The notes under the pieces: model-generated
The model's input: the letters and a program-made list of their open reading frames with translations, nothing else
Databases searched by the model: none
Told to the model about the DNA's origin: nothing
Translations under genes and position numbers: made by a program
Part shown: positions 1 through 7,761 of the stretch, piece by piece
Layout: every line of letters begins with the position of its first letter
Numbering within the stretch: the stretch's first letter is position 1
Source: Gemmatimonadota bacterium
GTDB taxonomy: Bacteria; Gemmatimonadota; Gemmatimonadetes; JACCXV01; JAHWKZ01
DNA length: 11,000 nucleotides
Direction: 5' to 3'
NCBI GenBank assembly: GCA_030641505.1
Contig: DAOWHI010000101.1
Coordinates: forward strand, 1-11,000

Positions 1-2
1 GC

Positions 3-776
3 GGTCCGCTGCTCGACGAGCGCCCGTGCGTCGAACGCCATCCGTTCGGTGTAGAGCCCAGCCTGATCGGTCCGCATCTCGCGCTGGTACGTAAATGTCC
101 CCGAGACCGTCTTGCCCAATCGCGCGTTGACATCGAACCCCGCCAACCGGGCACGCTTGTCGGGCGCGAAAACATCGGCCTCACGCAGTAGGTCGCCGTC
201 GCGTGGCGCGTTCAGCCCGCGCGCCAGACTCCAGCCGTAGAATACTTCGACCCGCAACGGCTCGACACCGCGCCACAACACGGATCCTCCATCGAAATTG
301 TAGTAGCCGAGTCCCGACGTGCGACTCAACCGCCCCCCGCGCAGCCGGAAATCCGCACGATCGTAGCTGACATAAGCGGTGATCGCTTCGAGGTCCTGGC
401 TGCTGCGTGGCCAGAAACTGTCGGTCCCGTACCGCCCGCGTAGATGAACGTTGGCCGCTAGACCGCGGATCCCGGGCCACGCGATCAGGCTCAGATCCTG
501 AGTCACGACCGAGATCGACTCCTCTTCGTCTGCTGATTGGAACCAGCGACAGAACTCATCGGGGATGCAGCTCACAACCGTCCCGTCCTCCAAGACGCGA
601 CGGACGCCATCGCCGGCGACTGCCCCCTCGGGGAGGCTGTCGCGTTCCAAACCGCGCAGTTCGAGGAAACTCCCCGCGACTCGGAACTCGCCGCGATACC
701 CCTGGGCCATCAAGCACTCCGGACCCAGCAGCACCGCGAGGGCAAGGGCAACTCCTGCTAACCAGTGACCTCTCAT
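3..776 (-). CDS. Outer-membrane beta-barrel (porin-like) protein, N-terminal part
   Basis: Partial gene: 258 codons are present and the frame runs open off the left edge. The N-terminus has a signal peptide (MRGHW, then a hydrophobic Leu/Ala-rich stretch, probable cleavage near residues 24-26, LMAQ). After it come alternating polar/aromatic stretches typical of barrel strands, such as residues containing AYVSYDRADFRLRGG and VEVFYGW, with many Arg, Tyr and Gly and no long hydrophobic helix. There is no CxxCH; Cys70 and Cys76 could form a small disulfide loop. The start ATG lies 5 bases after an AGGAGG Shine-Dalgarno that overlaps the stop of the preceding cytochrome gene, so the two are probably translationally coupled. 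From its place at the end of a multiheme cytochrome operon I infer an outer-membrane conduit or pore partner, analogous to MtrB-type or other porin-cytochrome barrels. The family cannot be named from sequence alone; a substrate porin is the alternative. Confidence 0.75.
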   Translation of the reverse strand, partial: MRGHWLAGVALALAVLLGPECLMAQGYRGEFRVAGSFLELRGLERDSLPEGAVAGDGVRRVLEDGTVVSCIPDEFCRWFQSADEEESISVVTQDLSLIAWPGIRGLAANVHLRGRYGTDSFWPRSSQDLEAITAYVSYDRADFRLRGGRLSRTSGLGYYNFDGGSVLWRGVEPLRVEVFYGWSLARGLNAPRDGDLLREADVFAPDKRARLAGFDVNARLGKTVSGTFTYQREMRTDQAGLYTERMAFDARALVEQRT

Positions 777-781
777 CCTCT

Positions 782-787
782 CCTCCT
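782..787 (-). promoter_or_regulatory. Shine-Dalgarno of the beta-barrel gene
   Basis: AGGAGG on the minus strand, 5 bases before the ATG at 776. It overlaps the TAG stop (788-786) of the upstream gene, so ribosomes finishing the giant cytochrome are well placed to restart on the barrel gene. This ties the barrel to the cytochrome operon. Confidence 0.8.
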
Positions 788-3566
788 AACGGTAGCCGAA
801 CAGCATTGTGAGAATAATCAGAAAAATCAGCGTCAATCCAACCCCGAGAGCGAAGAAACCGAAGATCTTGAATCCCCGCTCTACGTTCTCAGGGTAGGGA
901 TCAACCAGTCGCTCCTCCAGCTCACCAGAGGCAACGAGCTTTTCATACTCTTTTGGCTTGTCGTGCTTCAACTCATCGAGCGCAACACGCCCGGTAAAGA
1001 TGACCGGGTCCATCGGGAACTTGTCCAGGCGAAAGTGCGTGTTGAAGAAGTGGACGGTGAAAATGAACGCCACCGCCAGCAGGGCTTCATCACTGTGGAT
1101 AATGGTGGCGATGTTGATCGATCGACCGGGCAGAACGTAGGTAAACAACTCCGGGAACCAGAGCATGAGACCCGAGATGCCGATGACGATCATGCCCCAG
1201 AAGACGGCGAAGTAGTCGAACTTCTCCCAATACGTGTACCGCCCGTACCGTGGGCGCGGTCCAAACCCAAGGAACCACTTCCACGACCCAATGAACTCGG
1301 TGAGATCGTTCCTATTGAACACCAGAGAGTCGGCGCCAAAAACGACCTGCCGCCAACTCTTACCTGAGCGCTCTTTTTGGCGCTTCACATCCCAAAGATG
1401 AACCGCAAAAATCGCCAGTAGCGTGATCGCACCAACACGATGCAGGACCCCCGTGGTGACAAAACCGCCAATGATGGAGGCCGTGAATTGGGCCCACCCC
1501 GTATATGAAAACTTCAACACCATGCCCGTGATCGCGAGCGTGAAGAAACTGAGCAACATCACCATGTGGAGCATGCGCTGGAACGGGGTGAACCGCTGGT
1601 AGAGCTTCTCGCCCCTCGCTGGCTTCGGTCGCTTCCACTCACCGGGCGTACGCCAGAGTCTCCACATCCAGGCCAGAACGTGGAACATCGCGAACGTCAG
1701 CGTCCCGACTAGCAGCGCGGTCATCGCCCAGAACGTCCAGAACAGGAATGGATACTTGTCTGGATCGTGGTGTGTCGCGTGCGTGAGATACCCGGCGAAC
1801 CGACGGTGCGCTCCCCCGTGACACTGACTGCACGTCTCGACAATGCTGCTTCGACTCAGCGTCGACCCAAGGTCGTCGACCGGCAAAATGTTGTGCGTTC
1901 CATGACAGTCGTAGCATTTCGCCGCCCCGGCATCACCGAGACGCGACACTTTCCCATGATAGGTCTCGAAGAACGTCTCCGACTCGTCGGTATGGCACCT
2001 TCCACATTGATCCATCATCAGCAAACGGAAGTCAGCCCGGTCCGTTCGGCTGATCGTGTGCGAGGTGTGACAATCCTTACAGGTGGGAGGTTGCCGGTCG
2101 GAATCCGTGGCTTCTGTGGTCGCGTGGATGCTTTTCTCGAACTCCTCCTGGATGCCGTGGTGACACGTGCCGCAGGTGTCAGGGATGTTGTCCGAGTGAA
2201 CCGTCGATGCCAGGTCATCCGCGGCCTGCTCCCCGTGGGCCGTGTGACAGTTGGTGCACATGGCGGTTACAACCAGGCCGCTTTCCAGCAGACCCTTGCC
2301 GTGAGTGCTCATCTCGTAGCTCTGGACGATGTCCGGATCATCGAGACCGATTCGCACCGCTGCCGCTTCTCCCTTGCGATGGCAACGGGCACAGAGCTCG
2401 GGCACGTTGCGTGGAAACGTCGGTGACGCGGGCTGCGACTTGTCTTGCGTGGCGTGCTTGGAGTGACAGTCCAGACAAACCGGCGCGTCGGGATCGCCTT
2501 GGGCGGCTAGCGTTCCGTGGATGCCCAAGTCGTACTGCCCGACTTGCTCGGCATGGCAGACGCTACAGTCCACGTTCGAGACCACTGTCTCGCACGGTCG
2601 GCTCAGCGATGTCGTGACTTCGGTGTGGCATTGAGCGCAGGCAGTGCCCGAATGGTCGGTGGCGTTATAGGCTTGTTCGTCCACGTAGAGGGAGATCGTC
2701 TGACTGTTCTTCTCCATCGTCAGCTCGGAGTCCCCATGACAGGCCAGACAATCCGAGTTGGCCGAGCCCGCCGCATAAAAGACGCCGCGGATCTTGTGCG
2801 GTGAGTGGCAATCCGGACACGCAGGGATCTTGTCCGGGTCGGTCCTCCACAGACTCCCCTCGATCACTTGACGGTGAACCCGCTCGATTTGGGCGTGGCA
2901 TCGGGTGCACGTCCTCGCCACGTTCACCTTGTGGATGCTCGATCGCCGATCGGTGTGCGGCAGGATCCTGTGTGCGGTATGACAAGATGTGCAGACGGCG
3001 GTCACGGTCAGACCCTGACGGAACAGCCCTTCCCCGTGCATCGACAGCGAGTAGTTCTCGAGGATCCTCTCTTGCGGGATATCACGCGTGCGGGAGACGG
3101 GTGAGCCCTCGTGGTGACACTCTCCGCAGAGGAAGGGGATGTTCATGACGTTCGTCGGCGATCCTGGGCTCGTGCTGCGCTGAACGTCATGGCGTCCGTG
3201 GCAATCGACGCAACTCGGGGCCAGCGGGTCTCCCCTGGCCGCTGCCTGCCCGTGAAGCGACGTGGCGTGCTGGGACGCCTGCCGGCCGTGACAGCCAGAA
3301 CAGTCCACTGCGGCTGACTCTTCGGGGTGTGGAAACGTCATCCCTTGATGGCAAGCGACGCACTGCACGTTGGTGGCTCCGTGAACCGATCGTTCGTATA
3401 CCCGACGATTGACGACCAGCCGCGAACCGTCCTCCCGGGCCGCAAACATCGCCGCGTTCTCGTGACACACGAGGCACGTGTCGTTCTCCTGAGCTGACAG
3501 CGTTGCAGCCGTGCCCAGCCCAGCCGCGACGACGAGCGTTGAGGCGACGGCTGCGACCGTACGCAT
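786..3566 (-). CDS. Giant 19-heme cytochrome c fused to HydC/FdnI-type cytochrome b (CbcL-like)
   Basis: A 926-residue membrane protein. Residues 1-26 are a signal peptide (MRTVAAVASTLVV... to LSAQ). A periplasmic domain (about 30-585) holds 19 CxxCH motifs, from CLVCH near residue 31 to CSQCH near 579. It contains a tandem duplication of about 195 residues with 7 hemes per copy. A first membrane helix (about 606-633) is followed by a HydC/FdnI-type cytochrome b domain (about 655-860) with conserved His in LHM, LHRVG, VHLWD, IIHSDEALL and VHFFN (candidate b-heme ligands) and a GPRPRYGRY loop. A final helix lies at about 901-924. The same architecture, multiheme c plus diheme b in one chain, is known from Geobacter CbcL, an inner-membrane quinol oxidase for extracellular electron transfer; 19 hemes is much larger. 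The frame stays open upstream to 3662, but the ATG at 3566 begins the signal peptide and follows a GGAGG, so I chose it. It starts 2 bases after the preceding stop. It is a fused homologue of the two genes just upstream. Quinone linkage is inference. Confidence 0.93.
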   Translation of the reverse strand: MRTVAAVASTLVVAAGLGTAATLSAQENDTCLVCHENAAMFAAREDGSRLVVNRRVYERSVHGATNVQCVACHQGMTFPHPEESAAVDCSGCHGRQASQHATSLHGQAAARGDPLAPSCVDCHGRHDVQRSTSPGSPTNVMNIPFLCGECHHEGSPVSRTRDIPQERILENYSLSMHGEGLFRQGLTVTAVCTSCHTAHRILPHTDRRSSIHKVNVARTCTRCHAQIERVHRQVIEGSLWRTDPDKIPACPDCHSPHKIRGVFYAAGSANSDCLACHGDSELTMEKNSQTISLYVDEQAYNATDHSGTACAQCHTEVTTSLSRPCETVVSNVDCSVCHAEQVGQYDLGIHGTLAAQGDPDAPVCLDCHSKHATQDKSQPASPTFPRNVPELCARCHRKGEAAAVRIGLDDPDIVQSYEMSTHGKGLLESGLVVTAMCTNCHTAHGEQAADDLASTVHSDNIPDTCGTCHHGIQEEFEKSIHATTEATDSDRQPPTCKDCHTSHTISRTDRADFRLLMMDQCGRCHTDESETFFETYHGKVSRLGDAGAAKCYDCHGTHNILPVDDLGSTLSRSSIVETCSQCHGGAHRRFAGYLTHATHHDPDKYPFLFWTFWAMTALLVGTLTFAMFHVLAWMWRLWRTPGEWKRPKPARGEKLYQRFTPFQRMLHMVMLLSFFTLAITGMVLKFSYTGWAQFTASIIGGFVTTGVLHRVGAITLLAIFAVHLWDVKRQKERSGKSWRQVVFGADSLVFNRNDLTEFIGSWKWFLGFGPRPRYGRYTYWEKFDYFAVFWGMIVIGISGLMLWFPELFTYVLPGRSINIATIIHSDEALLAVAFIFTVHFFNTHFRLDKFPMDPVIFTGRVALDELKHDKPKEYEKLVASGELEERLVDPYPENVERGFKIFGFFALGVGLTLIFLIILTMLFGYR
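1983..2573 (-). repeat. Heme module, copy B (7 hemes) of the 19-heme protein
   Basis: Second copy of an intragenic duplication, from VDCSVCH to QCGRCHTDES (residues about 332-528), with hemes 11-17. It aligns with copy A at 2733-3308 motif by motif. Shared landmarks are AAxGDPxAPxCxDCH, the Y-x3-S/T-x-HG-x-GL-x3-GL-x-VTA-x-CT-x-CHTAH segment, and an N-I/V...TC-x2-CH segment. It is diverged at the amino-acid level, so the duplication is old. Confidence 0.85.
2733..3308 (-). repeat. Heme module, copy A (7 hemes) of the 19-heme protein
   Basis: First copy of the intragenic duplication, from VDCSGCH to CLACHGD (residues about 87-278), with hemes 3-9. In my hand alignment of the first 68 residues against copy B about half are identical, including non-heme positions such as GDP, SPT and the LHG/IHG pair. 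It is therefore not explained by CxxCH spacing alone. Confidence 0.85.
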
Positions 3567-3568
3567 CG

Positions 3569-4429
3569 CTACCTCCAACCTCCCTGAATGAGGGCCCAAA
3601 TAATTAGCCCGATCAACAGGATGCCGAGGCTGAGACCGATCAACCCGAGAGAGACCGACCACAAGTAGGCGGCGCGGGACGGTGGTGGGGCGATCATCTC
3701 TTCGATCCGTCCCTCCCGGGACAGCCGCTCGTACTGGAGCGGGTGCTCCTCCTTCATGTAATCGAGTGTTGCGCGCCCAGTAAACATCACGACATCAACC
3801 GGGAACTTCTCAGGACGCAGGTTCACGTTGAAGAAGTGAATGGTGAAGATGATTCCGGTCGCCAGCAGCGCCTCGATGCCGTGAATGATCGTCGCCACGT
3901 TGAACATCCAACCGGGCAGAATCCGTGAGAAGAAAACCGGAAACCATAGGACCAGTCCGGAGCCGCCGATGACGGCCACACCCCAGAACTCACCCCAGTA
4001 GTCGAGCTTGTCCATGTAGTTGAAACGGTCAAAGCGGGGTCGTGGGCCCTTCCCAAAAAACCACTTGAACATGTCTCTGATGTCCTGGAAGTCTTTAGGC
4101 CCAGCGACCATCGAATCCGGTCCCCAGAAAAAGCGTTTCTTGTCGGTGCTCTTGGCGATTCGATACGTCAAATGACCGACGTGGATAAAGAAGTATCCAA
4201 AGGTGATCACCGCACAGATACGGTGGATCAATCCCGCTGCTTGGAAGCCACCGACCAGCCGTATGAGCGCCCTGGCCCATGGCATGTGCGAGTAGAGGAG
4301 CGGCGTGCCGGTGATCACGAGCCCAAAGAACGACACGATGACCATCGCGTGGAGAACGCGCTCGAGCGGCGAGAATCGCCAGATGTACGGTCCAGCCCCC
4401 CGATCCGAGGATGCCAGCCTACGTGCCAT
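3569..4429 (-). CDS. HydC/FdnI-type diheme cytochrome b (membrane quinone-reactive subunit)
   Basis: A 286-residue integral membrane protein of the formate dehydrogenase gamma / hydrogenase cytochrome b superfamily. It has about five hydrophobic helices (roughly 24-45, 68-88, 146-163, 181-200, 255-281). Candidate b-heme histidines are H27 (VLHAM), H69 (LIHR), H83/H86 (FIHVGH), H183 (IIHGIEALL) and H198 (TIHFF). It shares the GPRPRFDRFNYMDKLDYWGEFWG loop region and the EKFP...MFTGRA segment with the C-terminal domain of the fused giant cytochrome, so the two are paralogues. Its ATG overlaps the end of the 11-heme gene by 11 bases, which predicts a complex with that cytochrome: the b subunit would exchange electrons with the quinone pool and pass them to the periplasmic heme chain. 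An open frame extends upstream to 4513 but lies inside the neighbour's coding region, so the start at 4429 (MARRLASSDR) is preferred. The role is inferred from family and context. Confidence 0.9.
   Translation of the reverse strand: MARRLASSDRGAGPYIWRFSPLERVLHAMVIVSFFGLVITGTPLLYSHMPWARALIRLVGGFQAAGLIHRICAVITFGYFFIHVGHLTYRIAKSTDKKRFFWGPDSMVAGPKDFQDIRDMFKWFFGKGPRPRFDRFNYMDKLDYWGEFWGVAVIGGSGLVLWFPVFFSRILPGWMFNVATIIHGIEALLATGIIFTIHFFNVNLRPEKFPVDVVMFTGRATLDYMKEEHPLQYERLSREGRIEEMIAPPPSRAAYLWSVSLGLIGLSLGILLIGLIIWALIQGGWR
3572..3576 (-). promoter_or_regulatory. Shine-Dalgarno deciding the start of the giant cytochrome
   Basis: GGAGG on the minus strand, 5 bases before the ATG at 3566, inside the last codons of the preceding cytochrome b gene. 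A second GGAGG lies just upstream at 3579-3583. With the signal peptide that follows, it supports 3566 as the start rather than the longer frame from 3662. Confidence 0.75.
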
Positions 4430-5717
4430 GCCCGGACCCCCTTCGTCGTACGCGTTCGATCGCCAGTCGGCCCAACCAAAGCGCCGAGTGCAAGCCGAAA
4501 AACGACCACACACTCACCAACAGCGTCGTCATGAATAGCCAGCTCCAGAAGAGAACCGGGTATCTCTCCCGGTCGCCTGCGTCACCGTGAGCGTAATAGC
4601 GAACAAAGTTCTGATTCGCCTCCGGATGACACTTCGCGCACGTGGCTACCAGGTTCAATGGATGAACGGTCGACTCGAGATCGGTGGCCGGGCGCATGTT
4701 GTGCGGGGTGTGACAGTCGCTGCACTTGGCGGTGAGCTCAAAGCCGAGCTGTGTTACCTGCCCGTGGTACGTGCTGAAGTACGTCTCATAGACGTCCTGG
4801 TGACACTTGCCGCACTCCTCGACGATACCCACAAACCACTTCGGCTCGTCCGCCTCCACGATGCTGTGCGCGGAGTGGCAATCGACACACGCCGGCGCCA
4901 AATACCCCTCCGGGGTGCGCACGTCCGTGCGATAGGCTTCGCCGTGTGCCGATCCCTCCTCGTATGTCTCGAGGACTCCCACATGACAAATGCCGCACGT
5001 CTTTACCACGTTCACCCGGTTCACCGATGACTCGGGCGACTCGACCGGTAACACTCGGTGGGATTCGTGACAATCGTTGCAAGTGGCTGAGATCGCCAGA
5101 CCGGCTTCGTCGACCGCCACCCCGTGAACGGTCTCGTGGTACTGCTCGACCGCGACCCGCGCTTGTGCCTCCTCGGGAGAGGAGAAGTACGTGCCGATGA
5201 TGCGTGGATCGGCGTGACAACGGCCACACAGCGTGGCCACGTTGAGCGGGTAGGTCGGCGAGCGGCGATCGTCTATCCCGTATACCGTGTGTGTTCCGTG
5301 GCAACTCACACAGGTCGGCGCGTCCCCGCTGTCGATCACGTTGAGCGCGTGAACCGACACTTCCCAGTCGATTTGCTCTAACTCATGACACGTCCCGCAA
5401 CTCACCGCGGCGAGAGGTCCATGAGGGTAGCCCACGGCAGGACCGGGATGACAGTCCGCACAATTGAGATCCCGATGGACGGTGTCCAACAGGATCGAAT
5501 CCGAGACGAGCAACGCGTTCTCTCGTTCGGGCGTCGCCTTGCCAACGAGAAAATCGGGATCGCCGTGACAGACGCCGCAAGTCACGATCGATGGTTCCTG
5601 GCTCTCGACTTGGGCAGCGGCCGCCGATGCATCGGGGCCCACCCCAAGACCAAACACGAGCACGACGGGCAGCAGGCTTCGCAATGCTCTCGCTCGTCCT
5701 CGTTCGCGCTCACGCAT
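4419..5717 (-). CDS. Membrane-anchored 11-heme cytochrome c
   Basis: 432 residues. A signal peptide occupies about 1-35 (Arg-rich n-region, hydrophobic LLPVVLVFGLGV, then ASAAAAQ). Eleven CxxCH motifs follow between CGVCH near residue 47 and CAKCH near 360. A C-terminal hydrophobic helix (about 389-412) and a basic cytoplasmic tail complete the chain. The layout matches the c domain plus first membrane helix of the downstream 19-heme fusion, including the shared end (FV/FA...HGD or HATH..RYPVLFW or KYPFLFW). Segments such as YHETVHG...TCNDCHESHRV and YFSTYHGQ...KCSDCHTPHN match the duplicated modules there. In one repeat the usual His before the CxxCH is Asn (SSVNRVN), so a possible axial ligand is missing. 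It overlaps the following cytochrome b gene by 11 bases; together they are a split version of the fused protein. Probable periplasmic electron carrier of an inner-membrane quinone-linked complex. Confidence 0.93.
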   Translation of the reverse strand: MRERERGRARALRSLLPVVLVFGLGVGPDASAAAAQVESQEPSIVTCGVCHGDPDFLVGKATPERENALLVSDSILLDTVHRDLNCADCHPGPAVGYPHGPLAAVSCGTCHELEQIDWEVSVHALNVIDSGDAPTCVSCHGTHTVYGIDDRRSPTYPLNVATLCGRCHADPRIIGTYFSSPEEAQARVAVEQYHETVHGVAVDEAGLAISATCNDCHESHRVLPVESPESSVNRVNVVKTCGICHVGVLETYEEGSAHGEAYRTDVRTPEGYLAPACVDCHSAHSIVEADEPKWFVGIVEECGKCHQDVYETYFSTYHGQVTQLGFELTAKCSDCHTPHNMRPATDLESTVHPLNLVATCAKCHPEANQNFVRYYAHGDAGDRERYPVLFWSWLFMTTLLVSVWSFFGLHSALWLGRLAIERVRRRGSGHGT

Positions 5718-5729
5718 GAGTCACCCTTT

Positions 5730-5749
5730 GGGGGTAAGCTTCAACCCCC
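5730..5749 (-). other. Small GC-rich hairpin in the 34-bp spacer
   Basis: An inverted repeat, GGGGGT paired with ACCCCC around an 8-base loop, in the spacer between the 22-heme and 11-heme genes. No T tract follows on the minus strand, so it does not look like an intrinsic terminator. It could mark RNA processing or limit ribosome access to the weak AGGG-type site of the 11-heme gene, but may be chance. Confidence 0.35.
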
Positions 5750-5751
5750 GG

Positions 5752-7752
5752 TCAACTGGTCCCCTCTGGCGCCCCGGCCATGGCCGGAATCTGGTGGCAC
5801 TGAGTGCACTCCACCGGCGCGTTATGCTTGATCCGATCGGTGTGACAAACGGTACAAACCTTCCGACTCCATTCGGTGATACCCGCGATCTTCGCCCCGT
5901 GACAAACCGCACATTGGCCATGCATCGCCGGCGTGTGCTTCTCGATCGTGCCCTGCTGATGGCAACCGACGCAGGTCACTTCGGGTCGATGGTGTCGTTC
6001 GTGGCAGGTGGCGCAATCAAGCCCTCGTGCGCCCATCGCGGGCGGGGTGTGGCATGTGGCGCAGGCGAGTCCCGCACCGCGATGGACGTCATGAGAGAAG
6101 TTGCCGGTTGGATGCGCGATCACCGATGACGGGGCTCCACCGGGCCCTGAGTGGCAACGGGCACAGTTCATGGGCCGAATCTGCGAGTGGTGACACGTGT
6201 CGCACGTTTCTCGTGAGTCGATCGTCGTGCCCCCATGTTCATCCAGGGATGTATGGCAGTCGGCGCATTGCAACCCCGCCGTCGTGACGTGGGGTCGGTG
6301 ATCGAACCGCGCACCCTGGAACTCCACCTGCAGGTCTTCCGCTCCCAGGTGACAGCGTAGACAGATGTTCTTCCTGACCCGTGTACCGAGGTCCACGTCA
6401 TCGACCGAGTACGGGAGCCCACCGGTCTCGATCGCCTCGCGCACCAGGTCAACGGCCGCGGCAAGCAACTCGTCGGCGTAGGTGATGTTGTGCGCTCCCT
6501 TGCCGACGCTAACGAACTCGACGTTCTCGCTCGCCAGGCCGATCAGGCTATCGACGGTGGCGCGGGTGCGTACCGGAGCCGAACCCGCTCGGCCCTGCGC
6601 CCCGGCGACGACCGCTTCGACACGACGGACCCTCTGTTCCATCTCCTGTTGCCAAGATGGGAGAATGTTGGCGTAGCGGATGCCGTGGCACGACAGGCAC
6701 GCCGCCTCACCGGCTCGCTGTACTTGATCGTGACCCTCCGTCTCGCTCGGAAGACCATGACACCCACGACAGGAGACGCGCGCCAGGAACATGAAGCTCG
6801 GCATGCTCTCAGTCGCGTGCCCACCCGTGCCCGCGTACATCCGTCGTTGCAGATCGTGAACGTCTTGATGGCAGCTCGCGCAGTCGAGCTGGAACGTCGA
6901 TGCGAGCGAGGTTACTCGATGCTCGATCGGCGTGTGGCACTGGGCACACTCGATGTTGTGATCGGCGAGATGGACCCTGTGGACCAGATCGATGTTCTCG
7001 TATTGATCGATCCTCTCGGGCTCGTTGTGGCAGGCAAAACAGCGGGTCTGACTGGCTCCGCCCGAGCCGCTGGTCACTTCTTCATGACAGCTAATGCACG
7101 AGGTGAGCTCGTCGACGTACCGTGGGTGGTCGACCACAAAGCCCGCGTCGGAGACCAACCGCGGGGGGTCGAGATGGCAGCCGGTGCATCCGGCCACGGG
7201 CTCTCCCGGCGGTCGATCCTTGAAGTGACAGAGGATACAGGTGTCCGCTGTGACTGCGACATGATCGCCCTGAACGATCTGGGAATGGCAAGCCGTGCAT
7301 CGCAGCTGCTTGCCACGACGCAATTCCCCTAGGTGTTCCGCGTGGTCAAAGCGTATCCCTCGATAGTCGACTTCTGACTCGAGCTTGCGTTCAGAGTGAC
7401 ACCCCGAGCGCAAACACGAGGCGTCCTCGATCTCGGCCCAGGGCTTCATGCCGTACGCGCCGGTGACGTATTTCACGACCTGATTGGCGGCCTGGAACTT
7501 CCCCATCGCTTCGGCTTTGACGCCCGGCGCGTAGTGACACTCGATGCACGCCACATCGTTGTGGGAGGAGGTGGCCCACGACTCGTAGTATGGCTCCATG
7601 ACATGGCAGTTGAGACAAAAGCTCGGTTGGGCACTGTATTCGATAAACCCGACCGCCCCGACGGCAATGACGATTACCGCCAGAATGGAGACCTGAATGG
7701 CGATCCTCAGCGGCCGTGAGAAACGCGCTAGCAGGTCGTGGAGAGTCCGCAT
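5752..7752 (-). CDS. NapC/NirT-like membrane-anchored 22-heme cytochrome c
   Basis: 666 residues. A short basic cytoplasmic N-terminus precedes an uncleaved anchor helix (about 15-39), directly followed by FCLNCHVMEPYYESW and ACIECHYAPG. These resemble the first two heme sites of NapC/NirT/NrfH quinol dehydrogenases. In total there are 21 CxxCH motifs plus one CX4CH (CLRSGCH, residues 113-119), as found in tetraheme cytochromes c3. The hemes form two blocks, 12 (residues 46-356) and 10 (464-652), joined by a heme-free, largely helical linker of about 107 residues. Repeated F-D/S-H-x2-H segments (FDHAEH, FDHRPH, FSHDVH) before CxxCH pairs recall cytochrome c7/c3 folding units. It starts 7 bases after the preceding stop, behind AGGAG. 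It probably takes electrons from quinol, or from the b complex upstream, and spreads them along a long periplasmic wire. Whether it has its own quinol site is inference. Confidence 0.92.
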   Translation of the reverse strand: MRTLHDLLARFSRPLRIAIQVSILAVIVIAVGAVGFIEYSAQPSFCLNCHVMEPYYESWATSSHNDVACIECHYAPGVKAEAMGKFQAANQVVKYVTGAYGMKPWAEIEDASCLRSGCHSERKLESEVDYRGIRFDHAEHLGELRRGKQLRCTACHSQIVQGDHVAVTADTCILCHFKDRPPGEPVAGCTGCHLDPPRLVSDAGFVVDHPRYVDELTSCISCHEEVTSGSGGASQTRCFACHNEPERIDQYENIDLVHRVHLADHNIECAQCHTPIEHRVTSLASTFQLDCASCHQDVHDLQRRMYAGTGGHATESMPSFMFLARVSCRGCHGLPSETEGHDQVQRAGEAACLSCHGIRYANILPSWQQEMEQRVRRVEAVVAGAQGRAGSAPVRTRATVDSLIGLASENVEFVSVGKGAHNITYADELLAAAVDLVREAIETGGLPYSVDDVDLGTRVRKNICLRCHLGAEDLQVEFQGARFDHRPHVTTAGLQCADCHTSLDEHGGTTIDSRETCDTCHHSQIRPMNCARCHSGPGGAPSSVIAHPTGNFSHDVHRGAGLACATCHTPPAMGARGLDCATCHERHHRPEVTCVGCHQQGTIEKHTPAMHGQCAVCHGAKIAGITEWSRKVCTVCHTDRIKHNAPVECTQCHQIPAMAGAPEGTS

Positions 7753-7756
7753 GACA

Positions 7757-7761
7757 CTCCT
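7757..7761 (-). promoter_or_regulatory. Shine-Dalgarno of the 22-heme gene
   Basis: AGGAG on the minus strand, 4 bases before the ATG at 7752, overlapping the stop codon of the 9-heme gene. A second AAGGAG lies at 7763-7768. It supports the start and translational coupling. Confidence 0.6.

Noticed and set aside
1767..2426. Plus-strand open frame of 219 codons
   Set aside because: It is antisense to the 19-heme domain, with no signal, domain or ribosome site of its own.
3567..3662. 32-codon N-terminal extension of the giant cytochrome
   Set aside because: It is encoded within the end of the preceding cytochrome b gene and would put a charged segment before a normal signal peptide. GGAGG followed by the ATG at 3566 is the better start.
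4430..4513. 28-codon N-terminal extension of the HydC/FdnI-type cytochrome b
   Set aside because: It overlaps the C-terminal tail codons of the 11-heme gene in another frame and has no family-like sequence; the start at 4429 gives a normal length.
6490..7332. Plus-strand open frame of 280 codons
   Set aside because: It lies antisense inside the 22-heme gene, whose CxxCH motifs, anchor helix and ribosome site are unmistakable. Long antisense frames are expected in GC-rich coding DNA, and its product has no recognisable feature.
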